This document shows, one piece after another, positions 25,486 to 34,611 of a stretch of DNA of 64,000 bases; positions within the stretch are counted from its first letter, which is position 1, and each line of letters starts with the position of its first letter. Location of the stretch: NCBI GenBank assembly GCA_964581115.1, contig CAZOMY010000005.1:42124-106123 (forward strand), read 5' to 3'. Below the pieces are notes generated by a model that was not told the origin of the DNA, ran no database searches, and worked only from the letters and a program-made list of their open reading frames with translations. Origin of the DNA: 2-02-FULL-55-14 sp964581115 (GTDB lineage: Bacteria; Bacteroidota; Ignavibacteria; UBA10030). Position numbers and translations under genes: made by a program.

Positions 25486-26643
25486 TTATGACTGCGGATT
25501 CGCATGCCCCACGGGCAGCTTGAACACGAATGTCGTTCCCTTGCCTTGCGCGCTGGTGGCCTCGATGGTCCCTCCGTGCGCCTCGACAATGAGCTTGCAG
25601 ATGGCCAGGCCCAGGCCCGTTCCCTTCTCTTTGACCTTCTTGGCGGATGACACCTGCCGGTAGTGCGTGAATAAGAGCGGGATCTCCTCCTGCGGTATGC
25701 CGATGCCGGTGTCGCTCACCTCGACCGACACGCCCGGTTCGGAAGCGTTCCCTTTCTGCAGAATGGCCGACGAGGAACGGACTGTGACCGTCCCCCCCTT
25801 CGGCGTGAATTTCAACGCGTTGCTGACCAGGTTCGTGACGACCTGCGAGACCTTGCGCGGGTCCATGCTCACAAGCGGCACGCCCGCTCCGTACTCCTTC
25901 ACGAGGGTCACATTCTTGTTCTGGAAGGGCACGGCGAAGCCGCTGACGCTCAATTCGATGACCGAGGAGAGGTCGACCGTGGCGCGGTCGAGCTGGACCT
26001 GTCCGGCCTGATACTTCGAGAGGTCGAGGAGGTCGTTGACAAGGTCGAGCAGGGACGTGCTCGATGCCAGAGCGCTCTCGACGATCTGAATGATCTCCGG
26101 ACCGTAGGCCCTCCCCTCCTTGGAAAGGTCGATCAGCAATTCGAACACGCTCTTGATGCCCCCGAGCGGGCTTCGCAGGTCGTGGACCAACATGGCCATG
26201 AACTTTGCCCGCGTCTCTTCCAACTCACGCTCGATCTTGTACAGCTTGAAGATGGAGCGGACACGAACGAGCAGCTCGTCGATGTCGATCGGCTTCGTGA
26301 GGTATTCGCTTGCGCCGAGGAGCAACCCTTCCTCGATGCTCTTCGGGTCCTTCTTTGCCGCCGTCAGAAAGATGACGGGGATCCGCTCCGTCACCGGGTT
26401 GGCCCTTAGCCGACGGAGCGTTTCAAACCCATCCATCTCCGGCATCTGGATATCGAGGACGATGATATCGGGATGCTGCTGGGCCGCGATCTGCAGGCAC
26501 TCCGCGCCGCTGCTCGCCCGGAGGAACCGGATGGGCTTCTTTTTCAAGGCAAACTCGAGCAGGTCGAGGTTGTCTTCGGTATCATCCACGACCAGCAGCA
26601 AGGGCTGGTCGTCGGGCCGGCTGTGCTGAAAAGGATCGGTCAT
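25486..26643 (-). CDS. Receiver-histidine kinase (REC-HisKA-HATPase)
   Basis: A 385-aa soluble hybrid. N-terminal receiver: VVDDTEDN, VLDIQMPEMDG with the Asp, TAAKKD and KPID. HisKA: MLVHDLRSPLGG with the phospho-His near residue 155. HATPase: NLVSNALKF N box, VSDTGIGIP, and GTGLGLAICK. No transmembrane segment, so it is probably fed by the membrane hybrid kinase encoded just upstream. All catalytic motifs are intact, unlike its downstream neighbour. Confidence 0.93.
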   Translation of the reverse strand: MTDPFQHSRPDDQPLLLVVDDTEDNLDLLEFALKKKPIRFLRASSGAECLQIAAQQHPDIIVLDIQMPEMDGFETLRRLRANPVTERIPVIFLTAAKKDPKSIEEGLLLGASEYLTKPIDIDELLVRVRSIFKLYKIERELEETRAKFMAMLVHDLRSPLGGIKSVFELLIDLSKEGRAYGPEIIQIVESALASSTSLLDLVNDLLDLSKYQAGQVQLDRATVDLSSVIELSVSGFAVPFQNKNVTLVKEYGAGVPLVSMDPRKVSQVVTNLVSNALKFTPKGGTVTVRSSSAILQKGNASEPGVSVEVSDTGIGIPQEEIPLLFTHYRQVSSAKKVKEKGTGLGLAICKLIVEAHGGTIEATSAQGKGTTFVFKLPVGHANPQS

Positions 26644-26650
26644 GAGATGC

Positions 26651-29566
26651 TCAGAGGACGCGCTTGATCGATTGGGTGATGTTCTCCACCGTCAGGTCCG
26701 ATTTTCGGACGTAGTCGATCATCTGACGGCTCATCTCCTGCGCCTGCTGGGGTGTCAGGTCGGCCCCGGTCAGGATGATGACGGGGATCGCCTTCCAGGC
26801 ATCGACCTCGCGCAGATGCCGCAACAGCTCGAAGCCGTCCATGTCGGGCATGCGCAGGTCGAGCAGAATGAGGGCGGGCCGCGCATTCTTCAGTCTCTCC
26901 ATCGCCTCCTTCCCCGACCCCGCTTCTTCCACGCTGAAGCCGGCCTGATGGAGCACGCCCTTGAGGATGGCACGATACTCGCCGTCGTCGTCGACGACAA
27001 GCAGATGCTTGTCTTTCGTCTTGACGGCCTTGCTGACAAGCTTCAGGACCATTCCCGAATCGGCCGGCTTCGGCAGGTAGTCGAGCGCGCCCAGCGAGAA
27101 CGCAAGCGGCTTGTTGTCGATCATCGAGTGGATGAGGACGGGAATGTCGCGCGTCTTCGGGTTGGCCTTGAGCTCGCGCAACACCTGCCAGCCGTCCTTT
27201 TCCGGCATCATGATGTCGAGCGTGATGACGTGGGGGTTGACCTCCTCCGCCACCCGCAGACCATCGGCCCCGCTATACGCGGCGTACACGGCGTACCCCT
27301 CGGGAACGAGGTAATTGCGAAGGATGTCAATCACGTCCGGCTCATCGTCGATGCACAATACTTTCGTCTGGCCCTCGGCCGCCTTCGGGATCACCGGAGG
27401 CGGCGGGGGAGCCGCTGCTTTGTCGGTCGGGGTCGTCTCGCCCCTCGACGGCTCGGTAGCGGGGCTCGGCCTCGACGACGACGCGGGGAGGACGGTCGGC
27501 TTGTGCGCCACATCGGCCTTCTCCGCGGCGCTCTTGGGCAGTTCGGGGGGCACGGTGAGCGTGAAGGTGGAACCCTGTCCATAGACGCTTGTCGCCACCA
27601 GGTCGCCGCCGAGCAGGCGTGCCAGCCGGCGGGCGATGGGCAGGCCGAGGCCGGTCCCTTTGTACTTCCGAGAATGGCTGCTGTCGATCTGCTGGAACTC
27701 CTCGAAGATCCGGTCGATGTTCTTGGGCTCGATGCCGATGCCGGAATCTTTGACCGACACGTACACCATCCCCTTGTCGAACCACGCCTTCACCTCGATG
27801 GCTCCCTGATCGGTGAACTTCGACGCGTTGCTCAGAAGATTCACGATGATCTGCTTGACCTTGAGCGTGTCGGTCTGGAGCATCGGCAGGCCGGGTTGGA
27901 TCTCCTCCTTCAGCTCCAATCCCTTCTGTCGCACAAGATGTTCCGCCGTGAGGATCGCGCCGTTGACGACGCTCTCGACGGAATCGGTCTCGACGCTGAC
28001 GTGCATCCGGCCGGATTCGATCTTGGAGAAGTCGAGGATGTCGTTGATGAGCTGGAGCAGGTGTTTGCCGTTCTTCAACACCTTTTCCATCGCCTTGCGC
28101 TGGTCGGCCGTCATTGGGTCGCCCCGGTCGCTCAGCAGGATCGACGTGAACCCGATGATCGAATTCAGCGGCGTCCGGAGTTCGTGCGACATGTTCGACA
28201 GGAAGTCCGACTTCACCTGGTAGGCACGCTCGAGCTCGGCGTTCTTCGCGTTCAGCTCGGCGTGCTTCGACGTCAGCTCCCGCGACAGGGCCTGGGTCGA
28301 TTCGAAGTTGAGGGCGTTCGTGATCGCCACGCCGATCTGAGGGGCCGCGCTCGTAATGAGCCCTTTCGTAAAGTCGTCGAAGGGCTTGGTGGCGCCAAGG
28401 ACAAGCACCCCGACGAGATTCTCCTGGAACATCACCGGCACGGCGTAGGCCGTCCTGGGCGTGATCGTGTTGAGGCCGGTGTCGACGGGGAACGACACGA
28501 GCTGCGGCAGGTCATTCACCTCCAGCGCCGTGCGCAGACGCGCACACTCGCCCGGAATGCCTTCGCCGACCGCGAAGGAGGCGATCGCCGCCTTGTCGGC
28601 ACGGAGGGCGTAACTGCCCCGGATCGTCAGTCGGTTCGTTTCGCGATCGAACAGATAGAACGCGCCGTTGATCGCCTGCACCTGCTGGCACAGCAGGTCG
28701 AGACTCTTCGACAGCACCCCGCTCGTGGATTCGTTCTCGTTCAGGACCGTCATGAGGTCCGAATACGCCCGGATGCGGGTGTAGTTCTCGCGCAGCATCG
28801 TCGACATCGTGTTGAAGTCCGACGCCAGCTGGCCGAACTCGTCGCTTCGCTGAATGTCGAGCGGAACGAACCTTGATTCCATGATGTCCTTTGTTCCTGC
28901 TCTCAGCTGGTCGAGCGGGCGGGTGATCGACCGCGTCAGGAAAAAGCCCAGGGCCACGGCGAACAGGGCGAAGAGGACATTAACGAAGACGATGAACTGC
29001 TCGAGGCCGGCACTCAAGGTCCGCGCCCCCTCCATCTCGACCGACTGCGACGACAGATACCGCTGAACGAGCGTCGTCAGGATCGTCCGCATCTCGAAGA
29101 GGTAGCGCCCCTCCAACTCGGCTTCGCGAAGCGTGGCGAGCAGGGTCTGTGCCGAATCCGCGGGAAGCGACTCTTCCGCGAGAAGAACCTTCGGCTGCAC
29201 CACGAATTCCTGCCACGCGTTGAACAACGTCCTCGCCTGGTCGACGTAGTTGACCGTCAGGGAGTCCTTCGCCATGGACCGAAGCTCGGAGAGACCTTCG
29301 GCGATCGAACGGCTTCCCGCCTCGTACGCATCACGCGCGCTCCGATCTTTGGTTGAGAGGTAGAGCTCGAGATAGTCGGGCGTTTCGGCGACGCTCGTCC
29401 GCAGGTTCGTCAGCGAGCTCAGGAACGCGATGTCGGCCGAAGCCGAGGCGTAACCCGACTGCATCTGCTTCAGCACGCGCGTGATAAGGAACGTCATCGC
29501 CACGAGGACGATGAGCAGGAATCCAAAGTTGCCGAGAACCCGCAGATAGACGCGTGATCGGAACAT
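26651..29566 (-). CDS. Membrane hybrid histidine kinase (4HB-HAMP-GAF-HisKA-HATPase-REC-REC)
   Basis: A 971-aa protein. TM1 is at residues 10-30, a helical extracytoplasmic bundle runs to about 195, TM2 is near 200-222, and HAMP follows. GAF spans roughly 290-430 (MFQENLVGVLVLG). HisKA has FLSNMSHELRTPLNS, and HATPase NLLSNASKF, KDSGIGIEP and GTGLGLPIAR. A Pro/Ala linker leads to two receivers (LCIDDEPD...LDIMMPEKDG and VVDDDGEY...LDLRMPDMDG). It is the only membrane sensor of the 24-39 kb array and sits seven bases upstream of the next kinase, so a multistep relay is likely. Confidence 0.95.
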   Translation of the reverse strand: MFRSRVYLRVLGNFGFLLIVLVAMTFLITRVLKQMQSGYASASADIAFLSSLTNLRTSVAETPDYLELYLSTKDRSARDAYEAGSRSIAEGLSELRSMAKDSLTVNYVDQARTLFNAWQEFVVQPKVLLAEESLPADSAQTLLATLREAELEGRYLFEMRTILTTLVQRYLSSQSVEMEGARTLSAGLEQFIVFVNVLFALFAVALGFFLTRSITRPLDQLRAGTKDIMESRFVPLDIQRSDEFGQLASDFNTMSTMLRENYTRIRAYSDLMTVLNENESTSGVLSKSLDLLCQQVQAINGAFYLFDRETNRLTIRGSYALRADKAAIASFAVGEGIPGECARLRTALEVNDLPQLVSFPVDTGLNTITPRTAYAVPVMFQENLVGVLVLGATKPFDDFTKGLITSAAPQIGVAITNALNFESTQALSRELTSKHAELNAKNAELERAYQVKSDFLSNMSHELRTPLNSIIGFTSILLSDRGDPMTADQRKAMEKVLKNGKHLLQLINDILDFSKIESGRMHVSVETDSVESVVNGAILTAEHLVRQKGLELKEEIQPGLPMLQTDTLKVKQIIVNLLSNASKFTDQGAIEVKAWFDKGMVYVSVKDSGIGIEPKNIDRIFEEFQQIDSSHSRKYKGTGLGLPIARRLARLLGGDLVATSVYGQGSTFTLTVPPELPKSAAEKADVAHKPTVLPASSSRPSPATEPSRGETTPTDKAAAPPPPPVIPKAAEGQTKVLCIDDEPDVIDILRNYLVPEGYAVYAAYSGADGLRVAEEVNPHVITLDIMMPEKDGWQVLRELKANPKTRDIPVLIHSMIDNKPLAFSLGALDYLPKPADSGMVLKLVSKAVKTKDKHLLVVDDDGEYRAILKGVLHQAGFSVEEAGSGKEAMERLKNARPALILLDLRMPDMDGFELLRHLREVDAWKAIPVIILTGADLTPQQAQEMSRQMIDYVRKSDLTVENITQSIKRVL

Positions 29567-29593
29567 GGTCGTCGCAGTGCGCTCCGGTCGGAT

Positions 29594-29968
29594 TTATTCG
29601 CCGATGTACCGTCGGATGAGTGTCAACAGCTCCTCCGGGTCCATCGGCTTCGTGTAATGTTCAACGCACCCGATCGAACGAGTGATCTCCTTGTCCTCGG
29701 CGCGCGCCTGGGCTGTGAACGCAATGATCGGGATCTCCCGGGTCTCGGGGTCGGCCTTGAGGATCTTCACGGCCGTGAACCCGTCCATGACCGGCATTTG
29801 CATGTCCATCAGGATCAGCACCGGTTTCTTGGCTCGCGCGATGTCGACCGCCTCCTGACCATTCTCCGCCAGAAGGAGCTCGGCATCGAGCCCGCCCCGA
29901 TCGACCACGAACACCATGAGGTCGCGGTTGTCCTCGTCGTCTTCGGCCAGCAGAATCTGCTTCTTCAT
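29594..29968 (-). CDS. Single-domain response regulator
   Basis: A 124-aa stand-alone receiver: LLAEDDEDNRD acidic pair, ILMDMQMPVMDG phospho-acceptor Asp, AFTAQA with the conserved Thr, KPMDPEE with Lys. It has no output domain, like CheY or Spo0F shuttles. ATG at 29968 with GAGG upstream is preferred over an open leader to 30013. It lies between the Ala/Pro receiver protein and the hybrid kinase. Confidence 0.92.
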   Translation of the reverse strand: MKKQILLAEDDEDNRDLMVFVVDRGGLDAELLLAENGQEAVDIARAKKPVLILMDMQMPVMDGFTAVKILKADPETREIPIIAFTAQARAEDKEITRSIGCVEHYTKPMDPEELLTLIRRYIGE

Positions 29969-30009
29969 GACATCCTCAAAGGTGTGGCCGGCATGCGCCG
30001 GCCGATGGC

Positions 30010-31434
30010 TCAAATGTTCGAAATGGCGTTCCGGAGCGCCGTCAGCTTCTCGTTGATCATCGCGTTCAATTCGTCGTAGTCCACGGGCGTACGAATGACG
30101 CCCTCGATGTCGCGCAGTTCCGACGACTGCAGGGTCACGGCCTCCTGTTCGTCGCAGAGCAGGATCACCGGGACGAACGAGAACTTCGGATTGGCCCGAA
30201 GCAGTTGCAGGAACATGACCCCGCTCACGACGCGTCCCGGGAACTGTGTCTCGGTCAACACGATTGTCGGACTCACGCGCTCGATCTTCTCGAGCGCCTC
30301 CTCAGGGGTCATCGCCGCGACGACGGCAAATCCGGACGACTTCATCCGCGGCGCGAGATTCCGACGGACCTCGTCCGTGCCGGCCACGAGCAGCAGTGTA
30401 CCGCGGAACTGGTCGGTCACCAGGTCGAGCAGGAACTTCGATTCATACTCCAGGTACTCGGCCATTGAGATCTGGTAGACCTTTCGCAGCCAATCCATCG
30501 TTGACGACGAGCTGCGAATGAGCTTCCGCTTCGCCAGCATCTCTTTGACCGCGCGGCCGTACATCTCGAGCTTGACCTCGCGCGTGACCGAGGTGATGAC
30601 CTCATCCTCCAGGCCGAGCGATTGGGCGAGGGCCTCCAGCTCTGCCTGCGCTTTTTCCTTCGGAGCGCCCAGCGACCACGCCTTGCGCAGCCCTTCGCGG
30701 AACCGGTTGACCGAGGCCTCGAGCTGCTTCTTGAGGATCTCTTCCCGCGTCCGGCGCTCTGACAGCAGGGCCGACGACAGCTCCATGATCTGCCGGCTCA
30801 TCTCTTCCATCTTGATCTTCAGGTCATCCGGCGGAACCGCGGATGCTGGGACGGAGGCCGGCTTCGGCGTCGGAGGCTCGGGAGCAAGCTTCGGCAACAC
30901 CGGCTCGACCGGCGGCATTGCCGCGCGCGCCGGTTTCGGGGCGGCCGGAGGTTCGACGGCTGGCTCCGGCACGGGTGGAGGCGGAGGAGGCGAAAGCTTC
31001 GGCATCGGAGACATCTTCGGCCCTTCGCCAACGGAGGCTGGCTTCGGAGCCGGAGCGGCCGTCACGACGGTTGCCGCTGGTGCAGCCACGGCAGGCTCAA
31101 GTTTCGCGGCCGGAGCAGCCGTCACGACGGATGCCGCTGGTGCAACCGCGGCAGGCTCAAGTTTCGCGGCCGGAGCAGCCGGCGGCACGGCCGGCTTGGG
31201 CGTCGGTGGGGGGCTGGTCTTGATCTGCTCCTCAAACATCTTGATCCGCTCTTCGAAGGCCGAGATGTACGGGTTCGACGGGTCGATCTCCTTTGCTTTG
31301 TCGACCTGCGTACGGGCCTTGTCGAATTGCCGGTCTTTCAGGAACTTGTCGGCCGCGATGAGGCATTCCTTTGCCGCGGCCTTGGCTCTGGCGATCTCCC
31401 CTGCTTGTTGCTGTATGTCGGATCGTACGGCCAT
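30010..31434 (-). CDS. Receiver-like protein with TPR-like N-terminus and Ala/Pro repeat linker
   Basis: A 474-aa protein. Residues 15-65 form a TPR-like helical hairpin (ADKFLKDRQFDKARTQVDKA). Residues 70-205 are a low-complexity Ala/Pro/Val linker with a 20-residue repeat (APAAKLEP, APAA(S/T)VVT), encoded by 60-bp DNA repeats. Then comes a charged helical segment (210-330) and a C-terminal receiver-like domain (about 350-470) with ETQFPGR where the phospho-Asp motif should be. The Asp is not in canonical context, so this is probably a pseudo-receiver. It is just downstream of pilB and may link the motor to the signalling genes. Confidence 0.85.
   Translation of the reverse strand: MAVRSDIQQQAGEIARAKAAAKECLIAADKFLKDRQFDKARTQVDKAKEIDPSNPYISAFEERIKMFEEQIKTSPPPTPKPAVPPAAPAAKLEPAAVAPAASVVTAAPAAKLEPAVAAPAATVVTAAPAPKPASVGEGPKMSPMPKLSPPPPPPVPEPAVEPPAAPKPARAAMPPVEPVLPKLAPEPPTPKPASVPASAVPPDDLKIKMEEMSRQIMELSSALLSERRTREEILKKQLEASVNRFREGLRKAWSLGAPKEKAQAELEALAQSLGLEDEVITSVTREVKLEMYGRAVKEMLAKRKLIRSSSSTMDWLRKVYQISMAEYLEYESKFLLDLVTDQFRGTLLLVAGTDEVRRNLAPRMKSSGFAVVAAMTPEEALEKIERVSPTIVLTETQFPGRVVSGVMFLQLLRANPKFSFVPVILLCDEQEAVTLQSSELRDIEGVIRTPVDYDELNAMINEKLTALRNAISNI
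31071..31190. repeat. 60-bp in-frame tandem repeat
   Basis: GCAGGCTCAAGTTTCGCGGC occurs at 31091 and again at 31151, with near-identical flanks. A third, more diverged copy lies about 31031-31070. The repeats encode the 20-residue Ala/Pro units of the linker protein. Confidence 0.8.
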
Positions 31435-31446
31435 GCGGAAGGAGCG

Positions 31447-33246
31447 TCAGTCCTCTTCAGCTGTCACAGAGACTACTTCTTCGATCGACGTCACACCCTC
31501 TTTGAGAAGCTGAAGGGATGCTTGCCGAAGCGTGACCATGCCGTTCCGGACCGCCGTTTCCCGCACCTGTTCCTCGTCCACCATCTTGTCGGACTGCATG
31601 ATCAGCTTTCGGATGTCTTTTGTGAAGTAGAGCGCTTCGTGGATCGCCCGGCGGCCGCGATACCCGCCGATGCAATCCGAACATCCCACCGCCGTAAAGA
31701 ACGAGCCGTTGTTGATGTCGGCCTCGCTCATGCCGAGATCGCGCAACTCGTCGTACTCCGTGACCGGCAGGGGGGCTTTGCAGCGGGGGCAGAGCCGCCG
31801 CATGAGACGCTGCGCGACGACGAGGTTGATCGCGTACGCGATCAGGAACGGCTCGACGCCCATCTTCATCAGGCGCGAGATAACGCTGACCGAGTCGTTC
31901 GTGTGCAGCGTCGAGAAGGTCAGATGTCCCGTGTTGGCCAGCTTGATGGCGATCTCGGCCGTGATACGGTCGCGCATCTCCCCGACCATGACGATGTCGG
32001 GGTCGTGACGCAGGATCGCGCGGAGCGCCCCCTCGAAGTCGAGCTTCGGGTTCAGCTTGATCTGCCGCGCGCCTTCGATAAAATACTCGACCGGGTCCTC
32101 GACCGTCAGGATGTTGTAGGCCGGGTCCATGATCGCCCGCAGGGCGGCGACGAGCGTCGTGCTCTTGCCCGACCCGGTCGGACCGGTGACGATGATGATG
32201 CCGTGCGGCTTTGCGATCGCCTTGCGGAGCGACTTCTCCGCGTGCGCATTGAACCCCAGGTCTTCGATGCGGATCGAGAGGTTCGGCTCCTGCAGGATAC
32301 GGATGACGATGGATTCGTGCTTGCTCTTCAGCTCCTTGCCTACCGTCGGCAACACCGACACGCGGAAGCGGATCGTCTTGCCGTCGATCACCATCTGCGC
32401 AAAGCCATCCTGCGCCATGTTGCGCTCGAACCGGTCGAGCCCCTTCGCCCGGTCTTTCAGCACGGCCGAAACGGCCTCGGTGCGCGCTTCGGTGTACCGG
32501 AGCCACAGCGTCAACTTGCCGTCGATGCGGAAATGGAACTCGGAGATCTTCTCGCCGCGCGGAATGACATGGATGTCGCTCGCTCCCACGCGAACGCCGT
32601 CGACGAGAATGTTATCGATGAGCGCGATGAGACCGCTGCGGCTGATCTCCTGCTCGATCTCGCGCTCGAAGCCCTCGTCCTCTTCCTCCTCCACATCCTC
32701 GACAACGCCCGTGGAGTACTGTCCCTGGCCCTGCGTCGGCCGCGCGACGACCACCTTCCGCCACAGGTCCTGCCACTGGCTCGGAGGGACGAAGCAGATC
32801 TCGAACGATTTGTATCCCGTCCCCTTTGCCACCTCGTAGACCTCGCGGCGGGTCGGGTCCGGCGAAACGAGGAGCAGCCGGTTGGGATTGGCGGCGTCGA
32901 CGGTGAACGGAAGCACCTGCGAGTCGGCGGCGCGGTCCTGCAGATGCGGCGGCAGATATTCCAGCATCGCGCGGATGAATGCGATGCGGTCGTCGGTGAT
33001 GCCTTCGCGCTCGATATCGAGCGTGCGGAACGCATAGAACGACGCGACCTCGCGGTACAACGCGTCGGCGTCGATCTTGAACTGATCGGCCAGGATCCGG
33101 ACAAGCCGGCGCGGCGACGGCGCCGGGTCGTTGGCCATCACGGCCACGGCCTCGTCGAGGACGCTCTGCGAGACCACTCCGTGCTCGACGAGCAGGGTGG
33201 GCAGGTCGCGCTTCACGCTTCTTGCTGGCGCCGGTTGCTGTTCCAT
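31447..33246 (-). CDS. pilB: Type IV pilus / type II secretion assembly ATPase (PilB/GspE)
   Basis: A 599-aa cytoplasmic motor ATPase. The N-terminal MshEN/T2SSE domain spans residues 10-170. The catalytic core has Walker A GPTGSGKSTT near residue 350, the Asp box, Walker B VGEMRDRITAEIA and the His box HTNDSVSVI. The C-terminal tetracysteine zinc site is CPRCKAP with CSDCIGGYRG. Length and motif order are those of extension ATPases. It lies seven bases before pilC. No separate retraction ATPase (PilT) is present in the window. Confidence 0.95.
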   Translation of the reverse strand: MEQQPAPARSVKRDLPTLLVEHGVVSQSVLDEAVAVMANDPAPSPRRLVRILADQFKIDADALYREVASFYAFRTLDIEREGITDDRIAFIRAMLEYLPPHLQDRAADSQVLPFTVDAANPNRLLLVSPDPTRREVYEVAKGTGYKSFEICFVPPSQWQDLWRKVVVARPTQGQGQYSTGVVEDVEEEEDEGFEREIEQEISRSGLIALIDNILVDGVRVGASDIHVIPRGEKISEFHFRIDGKLTLWLRYTEARTEAVSAVLKDRAKGLDRFERNMAQDGFAQMVIDGKTIRFRVSVLPTVGKELKSKHESIVIRILQEPNLSIRIEDLGFNAHAEKSLRKAIAKPHGIIIVTGPTGSGKSTTLVAALRAIMDPAYNILTVEDPVEYFIEGARQIKLNPKLDFEGALRAILRHDPDIVMVGEMRDRITAEIAIKLANTGHLTFSTLHTNDSVSVISRLMKMGVEPFLIAYAINLVVAQRLMRRLCPRCKAPLPVTEYDELRDLGMSEADINNGSFFTAVGCSDCIGGYRGRRAIHEALYFTKDIRKLIMQSDKMVDEEQVRETAVRNGMVTLRQASLQLLKEGVTSIEEVVSVTAEED

Positions 33247-33252
33247 GTCCTC

Positions 33253-34608
33253 TTATCCGACCCCGATCTTGCTGGTGTCGATGCTGGCCGTCTCGGATGA
33301 GAGCAGTGTCAGGAAGACGAGCGATCCCATGATCAAGATCGTCACTCCCAGCTCGATCATGCTGACGAGGTTCTTCATCGCAAACGCATTCTCCGTCTCG
33401 TAGTAATCGGCCAGCTGCTGGGCCGTGACCTTCACCGAGCCGGTCTCTGCCGCCGTCCGGAAGCGCGACAGGGCCATCTCGGGCAGGAACTCCGTTGCGG
33501 CCAGCGCCCGGCCGAGCTCCACGCCTTGCGTGAGCATCATCGGCGAGGCGACCACCCGGATCTGTCGCGAGAACCAGAGATTGCCGCTGGCGTCGGCCGC
33601 CACTTGCATCGCCTCGATGTTCTCACCGGCGGAGGTGTAGATGATGCCGAGGACGCGCGTGAAGATCTCGACCGAGGTGTTCTTCAGGATCGTGCCGACA
33701 TACGGCACCTTCACGATGAACCGGTCGAACTGCAACCGTCCGTTCGATGTTGTCAGCCACGCGTAGAATCCTCCCATCCCCGCCGCAAACAGGCCGATGA
33801 GCCAGCCGTAGTTCGCCTTCAGAAAATCGCTGGCGTCCAGCGTGAACGCCGTCACCGGCGGGATCTCGGACATCATCGGTCCGAGCATGTCCATCATCTG
33901 CGGCACGAGGTACATGGCGTAGAAGACGATGGCGCCGACGAGCGTCACGGCGGTGACGGCCGGCATGATGAGGACCGATTTCAGTCCCTTGGAGAACTCC
34001 GCGCGACGCTCGACGAGCTGCGCAACGCTCCTGAAGATGCCGGCCACATCTCCGCTCTTCGTCGCGATGCCCAGCAGGAGCGCCGTGTGGTAGCCGAGCA
34101 CCGGGGCCTGCCGCAGGAACGCCTCGCGCGAATCCATACCGTTGCGCAGGTCGTTCATAATGTCGCGGATGCACTGGTTGAGGGCCTTATTCTTGATGTT
34201 GTCGGCCATCAGCACCAGAACTTCGTTGAACGGCAGCTTCTGCTCGAGCAGCTTGGCGCTCTGCGAGACGAACCCCACGATGTCCGACGACGGGGCCGAG
34301 AACTTGATCGAGAACGGCGTGTAGACCGACTGGACCTGGTAGCCGATCCGCTTGAGCGCCGCCGTGACCTCGGCACGCGAGTAGGCCGTCTGCGTACCGG
34401 TGATGAGCTTGTCGCCCCGTCGCGCCTTGTAGACGAACGTGCGCTTCTTCTCGACCTTCAACAGCTGGGCGCCGTTACGCGAGACCCATTCACGCCCCTT
34501 CGACCGGGCCTCCATGTAGGAGGTGGCCATGACGTACTTGACGAGGGCACGCCCGGCGCGGTCCTGAGCGGAGACGCGGAACTCAACTTTCGTGGGAATG
34601 CGCGCCAT
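33253..34608 (-). CDS. pilC: Type IV pilus / type II secretion platform protein (PilC/GspF)
   Basis: A 451-aa inner-membrane protein. An N-terminal soluble extension (residues 1-110) is followed by two GspF repeats. The first has QCIRDIMNDLRNGMDSREAF, and its TM segment is at VLIMPAVTAVTLVGAIVFYAM. The second has GIIYTSAGENIEAMQ, GVELGRALAAT and a final TM near residues 425-445. It is the platform on which PilB acts. It lies four bases downstream of the HerA-type ATPase gene, so the three are co-transcribed. Confidence 0.94.
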   Translation of the reverse strand: MARIPTKVEFRVSAQDRAGRALVKYVMATSYMEARSKGREWVSRNGAQLLKVEKKRTFVYKARRGDKLITGTQTAYSRAEVTAALKRIGYQVQSVYTPFSIKFSAPSSDIVGFVSQSAKLLEQKLPFNEVLVLMADNIKNKALNQCIRDIMNDLRNGMDSREAFLRQAPVLGYHTALLLGIATKSGDVAGIFRSVAQLVERRAEFSKGLKSVLIMPAVTAVTLVGAIVFYAMYLVPQMMDMLGPMMSEIPPVTAFTLDASDFLKANYGWLIGLFAAGMGGFYAWLTTSNGRLQFDRFIVKVPYVGTILKNTSVEIFTRVLGIIYTSAGENIEAMQVAADASGNLWFSRQIRVVASPMMLTQGVELGRALAATEFLPEMALSRFRTAAETGSVKVTAQQLADYYETENAFAMKNLVSMIELGVTILIMGSLVFLTLLSSETASIDTSKIGVG

Positions 34609-34611
34609 GCA

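Noticed and set aside
26642..28876. 744-codon plus-strand open frame
   Set aside because: Antisense to the hybrid kinase at 26651-29566, which has every kinase and receiver motif; the plus translation is Arg/His-rich with no family similarity.
31327..33300. 657-codon plus-strand open frame
   Set aside because: Antisense to pilB, whose Walker and tetracysteine motifs are on the minus strand.
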